Source of the DNA: Sporosarcina ureae
GTDB taxonomy: Bacteria; Bacillota; Bacilli; Bacillales_A; Planococcaceae
Assembly: GCF_002101375.1 (NCBI RefSeq)
Contig: NZ_CP015207.1
Location: 2,868,001 to 2,932,000 of the forward strand
Direction: 5' to 3'
DNA: 64,000 bases
The notes beneath the pieces are model-generated. The model saw only the letters and a program-made list of their open reading frames with translations. It ran no database searches and had not been told where the DNA came from. A program made the translations under genes and the position numbers. The stretch's first letter is position 1. Each line of letters begins with the position of its first letter. Of the stretch, positions 46,255-56,600 are shown in pieces.

Positions 46255-46533
46255 ATGGCAGGTTATCAATATCCGCTACGTGCGGATTGGTCAACAGAAG
46301 AGATTGTTAAGGTGATCGATTTTTTCACAAAAGTAGAGCAAGCGTATGAATCGAATATCGAACGTGACGAATTTATGAGATATTATCGAGCTTTCAAAAG
46401 TGTGGTTCCATCCATGGCTGAAGAAAAAACGTTGTGCAAGGAATTCGAGGAAAGTAGTGACTATGTAGCATTTCGCGTAGTGAAGGCGGCTAAAGAGAGT
46501 AAACCTGGCGAACTGCTAAAGGTGAAAAAATAA
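46255..46533 (+). CDS. yktA: UPF0223 protein YktA
   Basis: 92 residues. YQYPLRADWSTEEIVKVIDFF and the helical remainder match the small UPF0223 family (B. subtilis YktA). Function unknown. It is in tandem with the flavoprotein gene, with AGGAGAG as site, and ends at a clear terminator. Confidence 0.9.
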   Translation: MAGYQYPLRADWSTEEIVKVIDFFTKVEQAYESNIERDEFMRYYRAFKSVVPSMAEEKTLCKEFEESSDYVAFRVVKAAKESKPGELLKVKK

Positions 46534-46540
46534 TCAAAGC

Positions 46541-46570
46541 AAAAGACACCTGTCTCAATGGGTGTCTTTT
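46541..46570 (+). terminator. Terminator of yktA
   Basis: AAAAGACACC (46541-46550) / GGTGTCTTTT (46561-46570). Confidence 0.88.
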
Positions 46571-46686
46571 ATTTTGCTCTCACATGTGATGGATGATTTG
46601 CCCTGAATGCCAAATTAGTTGATCATGAGGGAAAATCCTCTGCATCGGACATCGACCGGCGGTGCTATTTCGCGCGATTTTTATTT

Positions 46687-47319
46687 TCAATCAAAAGAAT
46701 CAATAACTACATCGTAAACAGGTAATAATTTGGTAAACGTATCTTCTGCATACTCATAAAATTGCTTTTCGCTCATTTTGGATACTTCATCTCTTGAAAG
46801 GTGACGACCAACTAAAAACTCTGCTTTTTTCACAGTTTGCAGACGATCCAGCAACTTCTCAAGTCCTTCTGTACCTACTTCACCAATTCGCTCGGCTTCA
46901 GGCTTCATATGATCTCCAGATATAACAAAATCCTTTGGCAACGAAGTCATTACGTTCATTTCTTTTTCTAAACGTGTAGCAATTCCTTTTTTATCGGGAT
47001 TTTCATAAATAATTGCCAGTATGATGAATAAATGTGTGCCCCACAAGCCAATCTGAAAGTGAGGTAACGCTTTATAGCCTCTCTTAGCAGGAGCGAATGC
47101 CACCCAACTATCCCGTGGCGGATTTACAGTTCGTCTTGCGTGTTTTGCAACATGTGGAAAAAACTCACCCGTACCGTGTGCGGAAAGGCGGTGTGCAAAA
47201 TGATTTCCTAATTCTATGAATTTTGGTTGTATCTTTTCCTGCAAAGCTTTCATGCGATTATCCAAGCCATCAACGGTGAAAACATCAAAATCATTTGATG
47301 ACCAATAAGACTGAATCAA
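46687..47319 (-). CDS. yktB: DUF1054/UPF0637 protein YktB
   Basis: 210 residues from TTG 47319, after GGAGG at about 8 bases. The SHPGE-like text HGTGEFFPHVAKHARRTVNPPRDSWVAF and GYKALPHFQIGLWGTHLFI match the DUF1054 family. Its structure is known for relatives, but its function is not. Convergent with yktA as in related genomes. Confidence 0.9.
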   Translation of the reverse strand: MIQSYWSSNDFDVFTVDGLDNRMKALQEKIQPKFIELGNHFAHRLSAHGTGEFFPHVAKHARRTVNPPRDSWVAFAPAKRGYKALPHFQIGLWGTHLFIILAIIYENPDKKGIATRLEKEMNVMTSLPKDFVISGDHMKPEAERIGEVGTEGLEKLLDRLQTVKKAEFLVGRHLSRDEVSKMSEKQFYEYAEDTFTKLLPVYDVVIDSFD

Positions 47320-47476
47320 GAAAATCTCCTCCAGTTTGTAGTGACTACGTTTATCTTATCAGTAAACGGGGAATAATTTAAAATAACAAGGCTTCTAACC
47401 AATAAAAGTCGGAATTTTCGCATATCTTACTAATAAGACGGTTAGAGTCAAATATTAACTAAAAGGGGTGCTACTT

Positions 47477-47677
47477 ATGAAACAGGTCGTTCATTTTATC
47501 CGAAAAGAAGATGTTGAGAGAGAATATGTGAGAACTTTACAATTGGAATTGGATTATGAATTAGCTACTCTATACGACGCACTACAAGACCAAGACACAG
47601 TTCAAGTTGATAAAAGTAAACTACGATTGACAGAAATTCACAATGAATTGGAGACACTTAATGTTTTTTCGATGTAA
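47477..47677 (+). CDS. Small helical protein, YkzI-like by position
   Basis: 66 residues from ATG 47477 (AAAGGGGTG upstream). Charged, helical, no membrane segment. Lies between yktB and suhB, where B. subtilis has the small ykzI gene; equivalence rests on position and size only. A long terminator hairpin follows. Confidence 0.7.
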   Translation: MKQVVHFIRKEDVEREYVRTLQLELDYELATLYDALQDQDTVQVDKSKLRLTEIHNELETLNVFSM

Positions 47678-47686
47678 GTACGGTTT

Positions 47687-47748
47687 AGTAAAAAGACATC
47701 CCCATTTACTTCAGAAATGAAGAAAATGTGACGGGGTGTCTTTTTACT
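47687..47748 (+). terminator. Terminator after the YkzI-like gene
   Basis: AGTAAAAAGACA...CCCC (47687-47703) pairs with GGGG-TGTC-TTTTTACT (47733-47748). Confidence 0.8.
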
Positions 47749-47830
47749 TAATATCCTATCACTGTTATCTTTTTCGTTCCGTTGCCTCTGTGTTATACTA
47801 GCGATAGTCGGAGTGGGAAGAGGTGGCAGA

Positions 47831-48622
47831 ATGAATCTTAATGCGATAGATCGATATGCGAAATCGTTAATCAAAGAGGCTGGCCACAAAATACGAGTGT
47901 CTTTTTTTAGTACAATTGACATCGATTCAAAGGCAGACGCTAATGATTTAGTTACCAATATTGATAGAGAAGTGGAAAGCTTTTTTATTGAACGGGTAAG
48001 ACAAGATTTTCCTGAGCATAAAATGGTTTCAGAAGAGGGATTTGGAGATGAAATTTCTTCGCTTGACGGAGTAGTTTGGTTCCTAGATCCAATAGACGGA
48101 ACGATGAATTTTATCCATCAGAGAAGAAACTTTGCGATTTCATTGGGGATTTATGTAGACGGCGTGGGGATGCTGGGCTACATATATGATGTAATGCGGG
48201 ATGAGTTATACCATGCAGCGAAAGGTGAAGGTGCTTATTTCAATGATGAGCGTCTACCGCAACTGGAAATTACTCCACTTGAAGAAGCAATCATCGGCAT
48301 CAATGCTAGCTGGGTTGCGCCAAATCATCGCGTAGAAAACGAAAAAATTATTGAGCTCGTCACACGTTGCCGCGGAACGCGATCATATGGTTCAGCAGCG
48401 ATTGAGCTGGCGTATGTATCATCTGGTAAGATTGACGCGTATATTTCTATGCGACTGGCGCCTTGGGATATCGCTGGGGGAATTGTCATTGCGCAAGAAG
48501 TAGGGGCTGTAGCAACGAATTTAAAAGGTGAGACGCCACATCTACTTGGATCTGACACATTTATTGTCACACGTCCGGGATTACATGAGGAAATTTTATC
48601 AAATTATATCCGACTAAAATAA
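47831..48622 (+). CDS. suhB: Inositol-monophosphatase-family protein
   Basis: 263 residues from ATG 47831. Metal-binding motifs EEGFGDE, LDPIDGTMNFIH and the C-terminal APWDIAGGIVIAQEVG are all intact, so a Mg2+-dependent sugar-phosphate phosphatase is expected (B. subtilis YktC). The in vivo substrate is uncertain, since inositol-1-phosphate, NADP or other phosphates are possible. It ends at a bidirectional hairpin. Confidence 0.92.
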   Translation: MNLNAIDRYAKSLIKEAGHKIRVSFFSTIDIDSKADANDLVTNIDREVESFFIERVRQDFPEHKMVSEEGFGDEISSLDGVVWFLDPIDGTMNFIHQRRNFAISLGIYVDGVGMLGYIYDVMRDELYHAAKGEGAYFNDERLPQLEITPLEEAIIGINASWVAPNHRVENEKIIELVTRCRGTRSYGSAAIELAYVSSGKIDAYISMRLAPWDIAGGIVIAQEVGAVATNLKGETPHLLGSDTFIVTRPGLHEEILSNYIRLK

Positions 48623-48623
48623 A

Positions 48624-48670
48624 AAAGGGGCTGTTTGTTAAACCAAAACGGTTTAATGTACAGTCCCTTT
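48624..48670. terminator. Bidirectional terminator suhB/ylaF
   Basis: AAAGGGGCTGT / ACAGTCCCTTT (one G-T) outside and TTAAACC (48638-48644) / GGTTTAA (48650-48656) inside. Confidence 0.8.
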
Positions 48671-48677
48671 GAGTTAT

Positions 48678-48863
48678 TTATAGCGTGCCTTCTCTACGCA
48701 TACGTGCTTTTGTTTTGAATCCGTTACCCATTATTAAAATTAGAGCGACAATGGCAAGGACGACAACTAGTAGGCTACGCATACCTACTCCAATACCAAT
48801 TGCGGACATGGAAAGTACGGCGCCGAGTGAATAAATTACGAAAATCCACTTAATGTCTTTCAA
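48678..48863 (-). CDS. ylaF: Small membrane protein YlaF-like (DUF5325)
   Basis: 61 residues with two transmembrane helices (about 5-25 and 29-47) and a basic tail. Size, topology and place directly upstream of and divergent from typA fit the YlaF group, though in B. subtilis the orientation may differ. Function unknown. Ribosome binding site GGAGGG. Confidence 0.75.
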   Translation of the reverse strand: MKDIKWIFVIYSLGAVLSMSAIGIGVGMRSLLVVVLAIVALILIMGNGFKTKARMRREGTL

Positions 48864-48903
48864 AAAAATCCCTCCATATAAATTAAAATGTTATTTAATT
48901 GAA

Positions 48904-48920
48904 CTATCTTGTGCTATAAT
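48904..48920 (+). promoter_or_regulatory. Extended -10 promoter of typA
   Basis: TGC-TATAAT (48912-48920) lies 43 bases before the typA ATG; no good -35 at 17 bp is seen, as is common for extended -10 promoters. Confidence 0.5.
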
Positions 48921-48963
48921 AACACAGTTGAACATCTGAAATAAAGATAAACGGAGTGAAAAA

Positions 48964-50805
48964 ATGACAAACGAACGTACTGATCTTAGAAATATTGCAA
49001 TTATTGCCCACGTAGACCATGGTAAAACGACATTGGTCGACCAATTACTTAAACAATCCGGTATTTTCCGGTCGAATGAGCACGTAGATGAACGTGCAAT
49101 GGACTCGAACGAACTTGAGCGTGAGCGAGGAATTACGATCCTAGCTAAAAACACTGCTATTGAATATAATGACACAAAAATCAACATCTTGGATACACCA
49201 GGACACGCTGACTTTGGTGGCGAAGTAGAAAGAATCTTGCGCATGGTAGACGGCGTAATTTTAGTGGTTGATGCATTCGAAGGATGTATGCCACAAACTC
49301 GATTCGTCTTGAAAAAAGCTTTGGAAACAAACTTGAAGCCAATTGTTGTTGTAAATAAAATTGACCGTGATTTCGCAAGACCAGAGGAAGTAGTAGACGA
49401 AGTACTTGAATTATTCATCGAGCTTGATGCGAATGATGAGCAATTGGAATTCCCGGTTGTTTTTGCTTCTGGGTTCAATGGTACTGCGAGCCTTTCTCCA
49501 GATCCTGCAACACAAGAAGACACGTTACGTGTTCTTTATGAATCCATTCTTGAAAACATACCATCACCAATCGACAATCGTGACGAGCCGCTTCAGTTCC
49601 AAGTATCTCTACTTGACTACAACGACTACGTTGGTCGTATCGGAATCGGACGTATTTTCCGTGGAACGATGAAAGTTGGAGAACAAGTCGCAGTTCTTAA
49701 GCGTGATGGATCTGTCAAGACCTTACGTGTGACGAAACTATACGGTTTCCTAGGCTTGAAGAGAGTCGAAGTTGAAGAAGCATACGCAGGCGACCTCGTA
49801 GCCGTTTCAGGAATGGGTGACATTGATGTCGGTGAGACAGTTTGTCCAACTGATCATCAAGAAGCGCTTCCTGCACTCCACATCGATGAGCCAACGCTTC
49901 AAATGCGTTTCTTAGTTAATAATAGTCCATTTGCTGGTCGCGAAGGGAAATGGGTCACTTCACGTAAGATTCAAGAGCGTTTGGATCAACAGCTAGAGAC
50001 GGACGTTTCATTACGAGTAGACCAAACAGATTCTCCAGACGAATGGATCGTATCTGGACGTGGAGAACTTCACTTGTCTATTCTTATCGAGAATATGCGT
50101 CGTGAAGGTTTCGAACTTCAAGTCTCCAAGCCACAAGTAATCATTCGCGAAATCGATGGTAAGCGTAGCGAGCCTTACGAACGCGTTCAAATTGATGTTC
50201 CGGAAGAACATACTGGATCCATCATTGAATCTATTGGTGAACGTAAAGGTGAAATGTTGGATATGATCAATAACGGTAACGGACAAGTACGCTTGATCTT
50301 CTTAGTACCCGCTCGCGGATTGATCGGTTATACAACAGATTTCCTTACATTGACTCGTGGATATGGTATCTTAAACCATACGTTTGACAGCTATAAGCCG
50401 GTCACTACTGGTAAAATCGGTGGCAGACGTCACGGAGTTCTTGTATCTATGGAGAACGGTACAGTAACTGGTTATGGTGTTATGCAACTCGAAGACCGTG
50501 GAACGATGTTTGTTGCATCAGGTGCAGAAATCTATGCTGGTCAGGTAGTCGGGGAAAGTAACCGTGATAGCGATTTGACAATTAACTTAACGAAAATCAA
50601 ACATGCTACTAACGTACGTTCGGCTTCGAAAGACCAAACTGTTACAACGAAAAAGCCACGTATTATGTCGCTTGAAGAAGCGTTGCAATATATTGGTGAT
50701 GACGAGTACTGTGAAGTTACTCCAGAATCTATTCGTATACGTAAAAAAGTTCTTGATAAGAATGAACGCGAACGCGTAAACAAAAAGAAAAAACTTGGCG
50801 AATAA
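48964..50805 (+). CDS. typA: Ribosome-associated GTPase TypA/BipA
   Basis: 613 residues. P-loop HVDHGKTT, switch II DTPGHADFGGEVER, NKIDR, then EF-G-like domains and the BipA C-terminal domain (GLIGYTTDFLTLTRGYGILNH...). It helps ribosome assembly and translation under stress, notably cold. Alone after a divergent ylaF; followed by ylaH, 24 bases on. Confidence 0.96.
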   Translation: MTNERTDLRNIAIIAHVDHGKTTLVDQLLKQSGIFRSNEHVDERAMDSNELERERGITILAKNTAIEYNDTKINILDTPGHADFGGEVERILRMVDGVILVVDAFEGCMPQTRFVLKKALETNLKPIVVVNKIDRDFARPEEVVDEVLELFIELDANDEQLEFPVVFASGFNGTASLSPDPATQEDTLRVLYESILENIPSPIDNRDEPLQFQVSLLDYNDYVGRIGIGRIFRGTMKVGEQVAVLKRDGSVKTLRVTKLYGFLGLKRVEVEEAYAGDLVAVSGMGDIDVGETVCPTDHQEALPALHIDEPTLQMRFLVNNSPFAGREGKWVTSRKIQERLDQQLETDVSLRVDQTDSPDEWIVSGRGELHLSILIENMRREGFELQVSKPQVIIREIDGKRSEPYERVQIDVPEEHTGSIIESIGERKGEMLDMINNGNGQVRLIFLVPARGLIGYTTDFLTLTRGYGILNHTFDSYKPVTTGKIGGRRHGVLVSMENGTVTGYGVMQLEDRGTMFVASGAEIYAGQVVGESNRDSDLTINLTKIKHATNVRSASKDQTVTTKKPRIMSLEEALQYIGDDEYCEVTPESIRIRKKVLDKNERERVNKKKKLGE

Positions 50806-50829
50806 TAAAGATAGAAGGGAATGTATGGA

Positions 50830-51165
50830 ATGAGAGTAGAGGATTCAGAAATGGTCTACAATCGGTTGTCGGGAACTGCGCGCATTATTTATGAGTATGC
50901 GCCAAATTTCACGACAGCCGGCTATATTCTGTTTGCGCTCGTTTTCATCATGTCTGCTATTGTGTATAAGCTCGGATTCGCAAGGAAGATTAGTTTTGGT
51001 CGAAATGTTATCATCTATACGTTCTTATTCATCGGGTGTATAACATTAACATTCTTAGCTTTCTTCCTGCCAATCGTAGAAGGACTGTTTGTGGCTGCTG
51101 CCATTCTCATTATTTATCGTGTTCGACGAATGAATGAACACAAAAAAGACTCCGTTACTCAGTAA
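50830..51165 (+). CDS. ylaH: YlaH-like membrane protein
   Basis: 111 residues from ATG 50830; an ATG at 50821 directly abuts the AGAAGGGA site. Three hydrophobic segments (about 22-42, 50-68 and 70-95). Family YlaH, unknown function. In tandem with typA and ends at a terminator that overlaps its stop. Confidence 0.85.
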   Translation: MRVEDSEMVYNRLSGTARIIYEYAPNFTTAGYILFALVFIMSAIVYKLGFARKISFGRNVIIYTFLFIGCITLTFLAFFLPIVEGLFVAAAILIIYRVRRMNEHKKDSVTQ

Positions 51166-51176
51166 CGGAGTCTTTT
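51144..51176. terminator. Bidirectional terminator ylaH/ylaI
   Basis: AAAAGACTCCGTTACT (51144-51159) / AGTAACGGAGTCTTTT (51161-51176), a nearly continuous palindrome. Confidence 0.93.
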
Positions 51177-51183
51177 AGTTGGA

Positions 51184-51387
51184 TTAAAAATCTTTTTCAG
51201 TTGGATCTGAGCTACGATGGAAAACAAAGTTACCAGTTGCGATTCGTTTCTCTGTCAAATTGCTGATCCGCTCTCTACAAGTAGGGCACATATACGTATG
51301 AATGGGCCGGTTTCGTAATTTCTTAGCAAGCGGATTGTCATCCTCTAATTGATCGTTTTGGTCACATATGACACATTTAACGCGCAT
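51184..51387 (-). CDS. ylaI: YlaI-like zinc-ribbon protein (DUF2197)
   Basis: 67 residues from ATG 51387 (AAAGGAG 8 bases before); the longer frame to 51504 runs into the next gene. Cysteines CVIC and CPTC form a zinc ribbon, and LAKKLRNRPIHTYMCPTC is the DUF2197 signature. Function unknown. Confidence 0.88.
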   Translation of the reverse strand: MRVKCVICDQNDQLEDDNPLAKKLRNRPIHTYMCPTCRERISNLTEKRIATGNFVFHRSSDPTEKDF

Positions 51388-51400
51388 TGGAAATTCTCCT

Positions 51401-51898
51401 TTAATCCACTTGGATAGCTTGGACATAACGAATCGGTGAATCTTGATTTGACCCGTCTTTAAACAGTACATGTACAGGCCCGTCTTCGCGAAGAGGTTTA
51501 CCATTATGACTGAATTTGAAAATTACGTTAGCTGCTTCCTCAAGTGGATACGTGTATTTTTCGTCTTTTGTAATGAGTGTAAACATTGTTGCATTTGCAG
51601 ATGGAACAGCATTGTGTATAAATGGTTTCAATACAATACCAAAGCTGCTTGACAGCATTTTATCTTTTTCATATCTTTTTTCACTTTTTAAAGTGGGTGG
51701 GTACGTGGCACCTTCCATGATTTCTCTAGACCAGTGTTTACCCATTTTTTCTTTATACTCTTCCATTTCATCTATTTCGACAAAATCCTCTGAAAAAAAT
51801 TCATCCAAATCAATACGGCGATCATCAAATATCCAAACAGTAGGATCTAATGTAATTGCATGTTTCACATTTCCAGTAATCGGTATAATAAGTTCCAA
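51401..51898 (-). CDS. Hypothetical protein, 165 aa
   Basis: Start TTG 51898 after GAGGGGG. A soluble acidic protein with no signal peptide or membrane helix; segments FDDRRIDLDEFF and DGPVHVLFKDGSN stand out but do not match a family I know. It lies 13 bases before ylaI on the same strand, so they probably share a transcript. In B. subtilis this place is occupied by ylaJ-ylaM, which are missing here. Confidence 0.75.
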   Translation of the reverse strand: MELIIPITGNVKHAITLDPTVWIFDDRRIDLDEFFSEDFVEIDEMEEYKEKMGKHWSREIMEGATYPPTLKSEKRYEKDKMLSSSFGIVLKPFIHNAVPSANATMFTLITKDEKYTYPLEEAANVIFKFSHNGKPLREDGPVHVLFKDGSNQDSPIRYVQAIQVD

Positions 51899-52074
51899 AA
51901 TATATCCCCCTCAATCCATAGTCACTAAATTTAGTATACCTTTTCATAGAAGAAGTGAAAAGGATTTCATTTCAGTTCATTTTTTCATTGGGTAACGCTT
52001 GCATTTTGCAAGAGCAAAAGATACAATTTAGACATTAACACCTTGCGGGAATAATGAATAATGGGGGCGTCTCC

Positions 52075-52356
52075 ATGGAAATAGAAGTTCAAGATACGTA
52101 CAAAGAACAAGCCATGAAACAACTGCAAATCGATGCAGAAAAAATTGCTAAACTGATCAAAGTTCAAATGGATAATTTAACGATGCCACAATGTCCACTA
52201 TATGAGGAAGTGCTTGATACGCAAATGTACGGATTATCCCGTGAGATTGATTTTGCTGTTAAGCTCGGCCTAGTCGAACAGGATAAAGGCCGTGAAATCA
52301 TCTCTGTTCTGGAAAAAGAGTTAAATATTTTACACGAACTGTATACAAATAAATAA
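52075..52356 (+). CDS. ylaN: YlaN (UPF0358)
   Basis: 93 residues from ATG 52075 (GGGGG site). [21 protein letters not shown] plus [14 protein letters not shown] are nearly invariant in YlaN. In B. subtilis and S. aureus YlaN was linked to iron homeostasis through Fur; that role is taken from literature recall, not from this sequence. Confidence 0.93.
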   Translation: MEIEVQDTYKEQAMKQLQIDAEKIAKLIKVQMDNLTMPQCPLYEEVLDTQMYGLSREIDFAVKLGLVEQDKGREIISVLEKELNILHELYTNK

Positions 52357-52363
52357 ATGGAAG

Positions 52364-52394
52364 ACTCAAACTACTCCAACAGTTTGAGTTTTTT
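52364..52394 (+). terminator. Terminator of ylaN
   Basis: ACTCAAACT (52364-52372) / AGTTTGAGT (52381-52389) and five more T. Confidence 0.9.
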
Positions 52395-52420
52395 ATTTAA
52401 GACGACGAGGTACAATGAAA

Positions 52421-53590
52421 ATGAAGACTTATATGAATCGAATTTTACGAAATTTTGACTATCCATTATTTATCGTATATTTACTGCTCTGTTTATTTGG
52501 GCTGATTATGATTTACAGTGCAAGCATGGTTTGGGCCATGAATATTTATAACTTTGAACCATCCCATTTCTTTAAGAAACAATTGACGAACTTAGCCATT
52601 GCGATTCCGGTGTTTCTGTTAGCATCTATTATTCCTTACCGGCATTATAGAAATAAAAAGTTCTTGTATGGAACGCTGACCGTCATGTTTTCTCTATTGA
52701 TCCTTGTGAAATTCATAGGATTTGGTGATGCTGTAGGGGCGAAAAGTTGGCTTTCATTACCATTTGGAGTAGGGAACTTACAGCCAACAGAAGTAGCGAA
52801 AATTGCATTTATCGTATATTTCTCCGGTGTATTTGCAAATAAATATTATGCAGGAACATTGGATGAGATCAAAACTACTATATTCCCGACATTTTCTGTT
52901 TTAACAGCCACTCTTTTATTAGTTCTGTTGGAACCGGATTTTGGAGCCACCATGATTTTATTTCTCGTGGCTATATCTGTCATCATGGCAAGTGGAATGA
53001 AAGTGAAGAATTATCTGATCATCAGTCGTTTCTTTGCTCTGCTTGGCGTATTAATCGGGATTGTTCTCTGGATTAAGTGGGAAACGGTCATGACCGCTTC
53101 GCGTATGGGGCGCTTTCTTGCCTTTACAGATCCCTTTGAATACATACAAGGTTCAGGCCTGCAAATTGTCAATGGATACATTGCAATTGGTGCCGGCGGG
53201 CTGAAAGGAGTAGGCCTAGGAAACAGTATTCAGAAACTTGGCTATTTACCTGAACCACATACTGATGTTATTATGGCAGTAATCTCTGAAGAAACTGGAT
53301 TACTTGGAACAACACTTGTTCTTGGAGGTCTATTTTTCATCGTGATGAGAGCGTTTACTGTTGCACTGCGTACAAAAGACGCACATGCCAGAATGCTCGC
53401 TGCCGGTGTAGGTAGCTTGATTGCTATTCAAACACTGGTAAACTTAGGAGGATTGACAGGATTGATTCCATTAACAGGAGTTACATTGCCGTTCATTAGT
53501 TATGGCGGTACGTCTGTTGTGTTCTTGTCGATTGCGCTTGGTATATTGATGAACGTTTCAATGTTTGTCAAATATGAAAGAACAGAGTAG
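52421..53590 (+). CDS. ftsW: Septal peptidoglycan polymerase FtsW
   Basis: 389 residues (ATG 52415 is also in frame, but 52421 is better spaced from GAGG). SEDS family with about ten membrane helices, LVLLEPDFGATMI, the PEPHTDVIMAVISEETG loop and GLIPLTGVTLPFISYGGTS. FtsW or RodA is settled by position between ylaN and pyc, as for B. subtilis ftsW. It polymerises glycan strands at the septum with a class B penicillin-binding protein. Confidence 0.92.
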   Translation: MKTYMNRILRNFDYPLFIVYLLLCLFGLIMIYSASMVWAMNIYNFEPSHFFKKQLTNLAIAIPVFLLASIIPYRHYRNKKFLYGTLTVMFSLLILVKFIGFGDAVGAKSWLSLPFGVGNLQPTEVAKIAFIVYFSGVFANKYYAGTLDEIKTTIFPTFSVLTATLLLVLLEPDFGATMILFLVAISVIMASGMKVKNYLIISRFFALLGVLIGIVLWIKWETVMTASRMGRFLAFTDPFEYIQGSGLQIVNGYIAIGAGGLKGVGLGNSIQKLGYLPEPHTDVIMAVISEETGLLGTTLVLGGLFFIVMRAFTVALRTKDAHARMLAAGVGSLIAIQTLVNLGGLTGLIPLTGVTLPFISYGGTSVVFLSIALGILMNVSMFVKYERTE

Positions 53591-53601
53591 AGGGGATTGA
53601 T

Positions 53602-56600
53602 TTGTTGGTGGAAAGAAGAGAGATTAGGAAAGTACTAGTCGCAAACCGCGGCGAGATTGCAATTCGTGTATTTCGAGCATGTACAGAATTAGGTATTGCT
53701 ACAGTTGGTATTTATTCAGCTGAAGATCGTGCCTCACTACATCGTTACAAATCCGATCAGTCATTTATAGTGGGTGAAGGCAAAAAACCTATCGATGCAT
53801 ACTTGGATATTGAAGGAATTATCGACATTGCGAAAAAAGCGAATGTCGATGCCATTCACCCGGGCTACGGATTTTTAGCGGAGAATGCTCAATTCGCAGC
53901 ACGTTTAGAAGAAGAGGGTATTATCTTTATTGGTCCGACATCAACCCATTTAGAAATGTTTGGCGATAAGGTAAAAGCTCGGGAACAAGCGATATTAGCT
54001 GATATCCCCGTCATACCAGGCAGTGATGGACCGGTTACCTCTGTAGAAGAGGTTGCGGCATTTGGTGAGCAGCATAGCTATCCGATTATTATTAAAGCTT
54101 CGTTAGGTGGCGGTGGTCGCGGTATGCGAATCGTCGAGTCACCGGAAGAAGTGCAAGAGGCTTATAACCGCGCGAAATCCGAAGCGAAATCAGCATTTGG
54201 ATCTGATGAAGTCTATGTAGAGAAATACATTACGAACCCAAAACATATCGAAGTACAAATACTAGGTGATACATATGGAGAGATAGTCCATTTGTACGAA
54301 CGCGATTGTTCTATTCAGCGTCGCCATCAAAAGGTAGTGGAGATCGCTCCTTCCATTTCATTGACGGAAGAGTTACGCCATGAGATTTGTAATGCAGCTG
54401 TTAAACTATCAAAAAATGTATCTTATATCAATGCAGGTACAGTAGAGTTTTTAGTAGCTGATGATTCTTTCTATTTCATCGAAGTTAATCCGCGTATTCA
54501 AGTAGAACACACGATTACAGAAATGATTACAGGAATTGATATTGTGCAGTCACAAGTGCTGATCGCAGCAGGCGAAGCACTTCATTCTGAACGTGTGAAC
54601 ATACCAGCGCAACAAGATATTCCGTTATTTGGTTATGCTATTCAATCACGTGTTACAACGGAAGACCCGTTGAATGATTTCATGCCTGATACAGGAAAAG
54701 TAATGGTCTATCGTTCGAGTGGCGGATTTGGTGTTCGCTTGGATACCGGCAATGCGTATCAAGGTTCTGTGATTAGTCCGTACTATGATTCATTATTAGT
54801 GAAGGTTTCAACTTGGGGCTCGACCTTTGGGGATGCTGCAAGTAAAATGCACAGAAATTTGAAGGAATTCAGAATTCGTGGAATTAAAACGAATATACCT
54901 TTCCTTGAAAATGTCGTATGTCATGAAAACTTTTTATCGGGCCACTACAATACGAGCTTTATCGATGAAACGCCGGAACTATTCGCATTTGCGAAGAAGC
55001 AAGATAGAGGAACGAAAGCTTTATCATATCTTGGAAACGTTACCATTAACGGATTCCCTGGCATTGATGACTCAACACGTCCTGTTTTACATCCTGTACG
55101 TATACCAAAAATTGATTATAGTATGCCGATACCCAAAGGGACGAAACAGATTTTGGACGAGCAAGGTGCAGATGGGTTAGTCGAGTGGGTATTAAAGCAA
55201 GATGATGTACTACTGACAGATACTACTTTCCGTGATGCACATCAGTCTTTATTGGCTACGCGTATGAGAACGAAAGAGTTAACGCAGATTGCAACAGAAA
55301 GTGCGCATTTATTACCTGATCTCTTCTCATTCGAGATGTGGGGAGGCGCGACATTTGATGTAGCATATCGATTCTTGAAAGAAAGCCCGTGGGATCGACT
55401 CGAGAAATTACGCAAGCAAGTACCTAATGTCTTGTTCCAGATGCTCTTCAGAGGAGCCAATGCTGTTGGTTATACAAACTATCCAGATAACGTCATCCGT
55501 GAATTCATAAAGGAATCGGCTGCATCAGGTATTGATGTATTCCGTATTTTCGATAGCTTGAACTGGATTAAAGGTATGGAAGTGGCAATTGATGAAACAC
55601 GTTCGACAGGAAAAATTGCAGAAGCGACAATCTGTTATACAGGAGATATTCTGGACGACAATCGTGCCAAATATACGGTCAACTACTACAAAGAGATGGC
55701 CAAAGAATTGGAATCAGTCGGTGCGCATATATTGGCAATCAAAGATATGGCGGGATTGCTAAAACCTGAAGCGGCCTATCGTCTAGTTTCAGAATTGAAA
55801 GCGTCAACAAGTCTGCCAATTCATTTGCATACACACGATACGAGCGGCAACGGTATTTATATGTATGCCAAAGCGATAGAAGCGGGAGTGGACATTGTCG
55901 ATACAGCTATTGGATCAATGGCGGGTATGACTTCTCAGCCTTCAGCCAATTCACTTGCGTATGCAATGCAAAACAATGACCGTCATGTACGTGCAAATAC
56001 AGAATCCTTAGAGAAACTTTCGCATTACTGGGAAGATGTACGAAAATACTACAAACCTTTTGAAAGCGGCATGAATAGTCCACACTCGGAAATTTATGTT
56101 CATGAGATGCCGGGTGGTCAATATTCGAATTTGCAACAGCAGTCGAAAGCTGTAGGGCTTGGAGAGCGCTGGGAAGAAGTGAAAAAAATGTATTCCCGTG
56201 TGAACTTCCTCTTTGGTGATATTGTCAAAGTGACACCATCATCTAAAGTAGTAGGGGATATGGCGTTGTTCATGGTACAAAATGAATTGGACGAGCATAC
56301 GGTCATTGAAAAAGGACAAACTATCGATTTCCCTGAATCCGTTATTGAGTTTTTCGAAGGATCAATCGGTCAGCCATATGGCGGTTTCCCGAAAGAGCTT
56401 CAGGAAGTAATTTTAAAAGGGCGCAAAGCGATCACTGTACGTCCCGGCGAGTTATTGGCACCAGTAAACTTCCAGGATGTTCTAAAGAAGTTAACGGAAA
56501 AAATGGAGAAGCCCGCCACAATGCATGATGCACTCGCTTACGTCCTATATCCTAAAGTCTTTGAAGAATATATCGAGGTAAGAAAACAGTTTGATGATGT

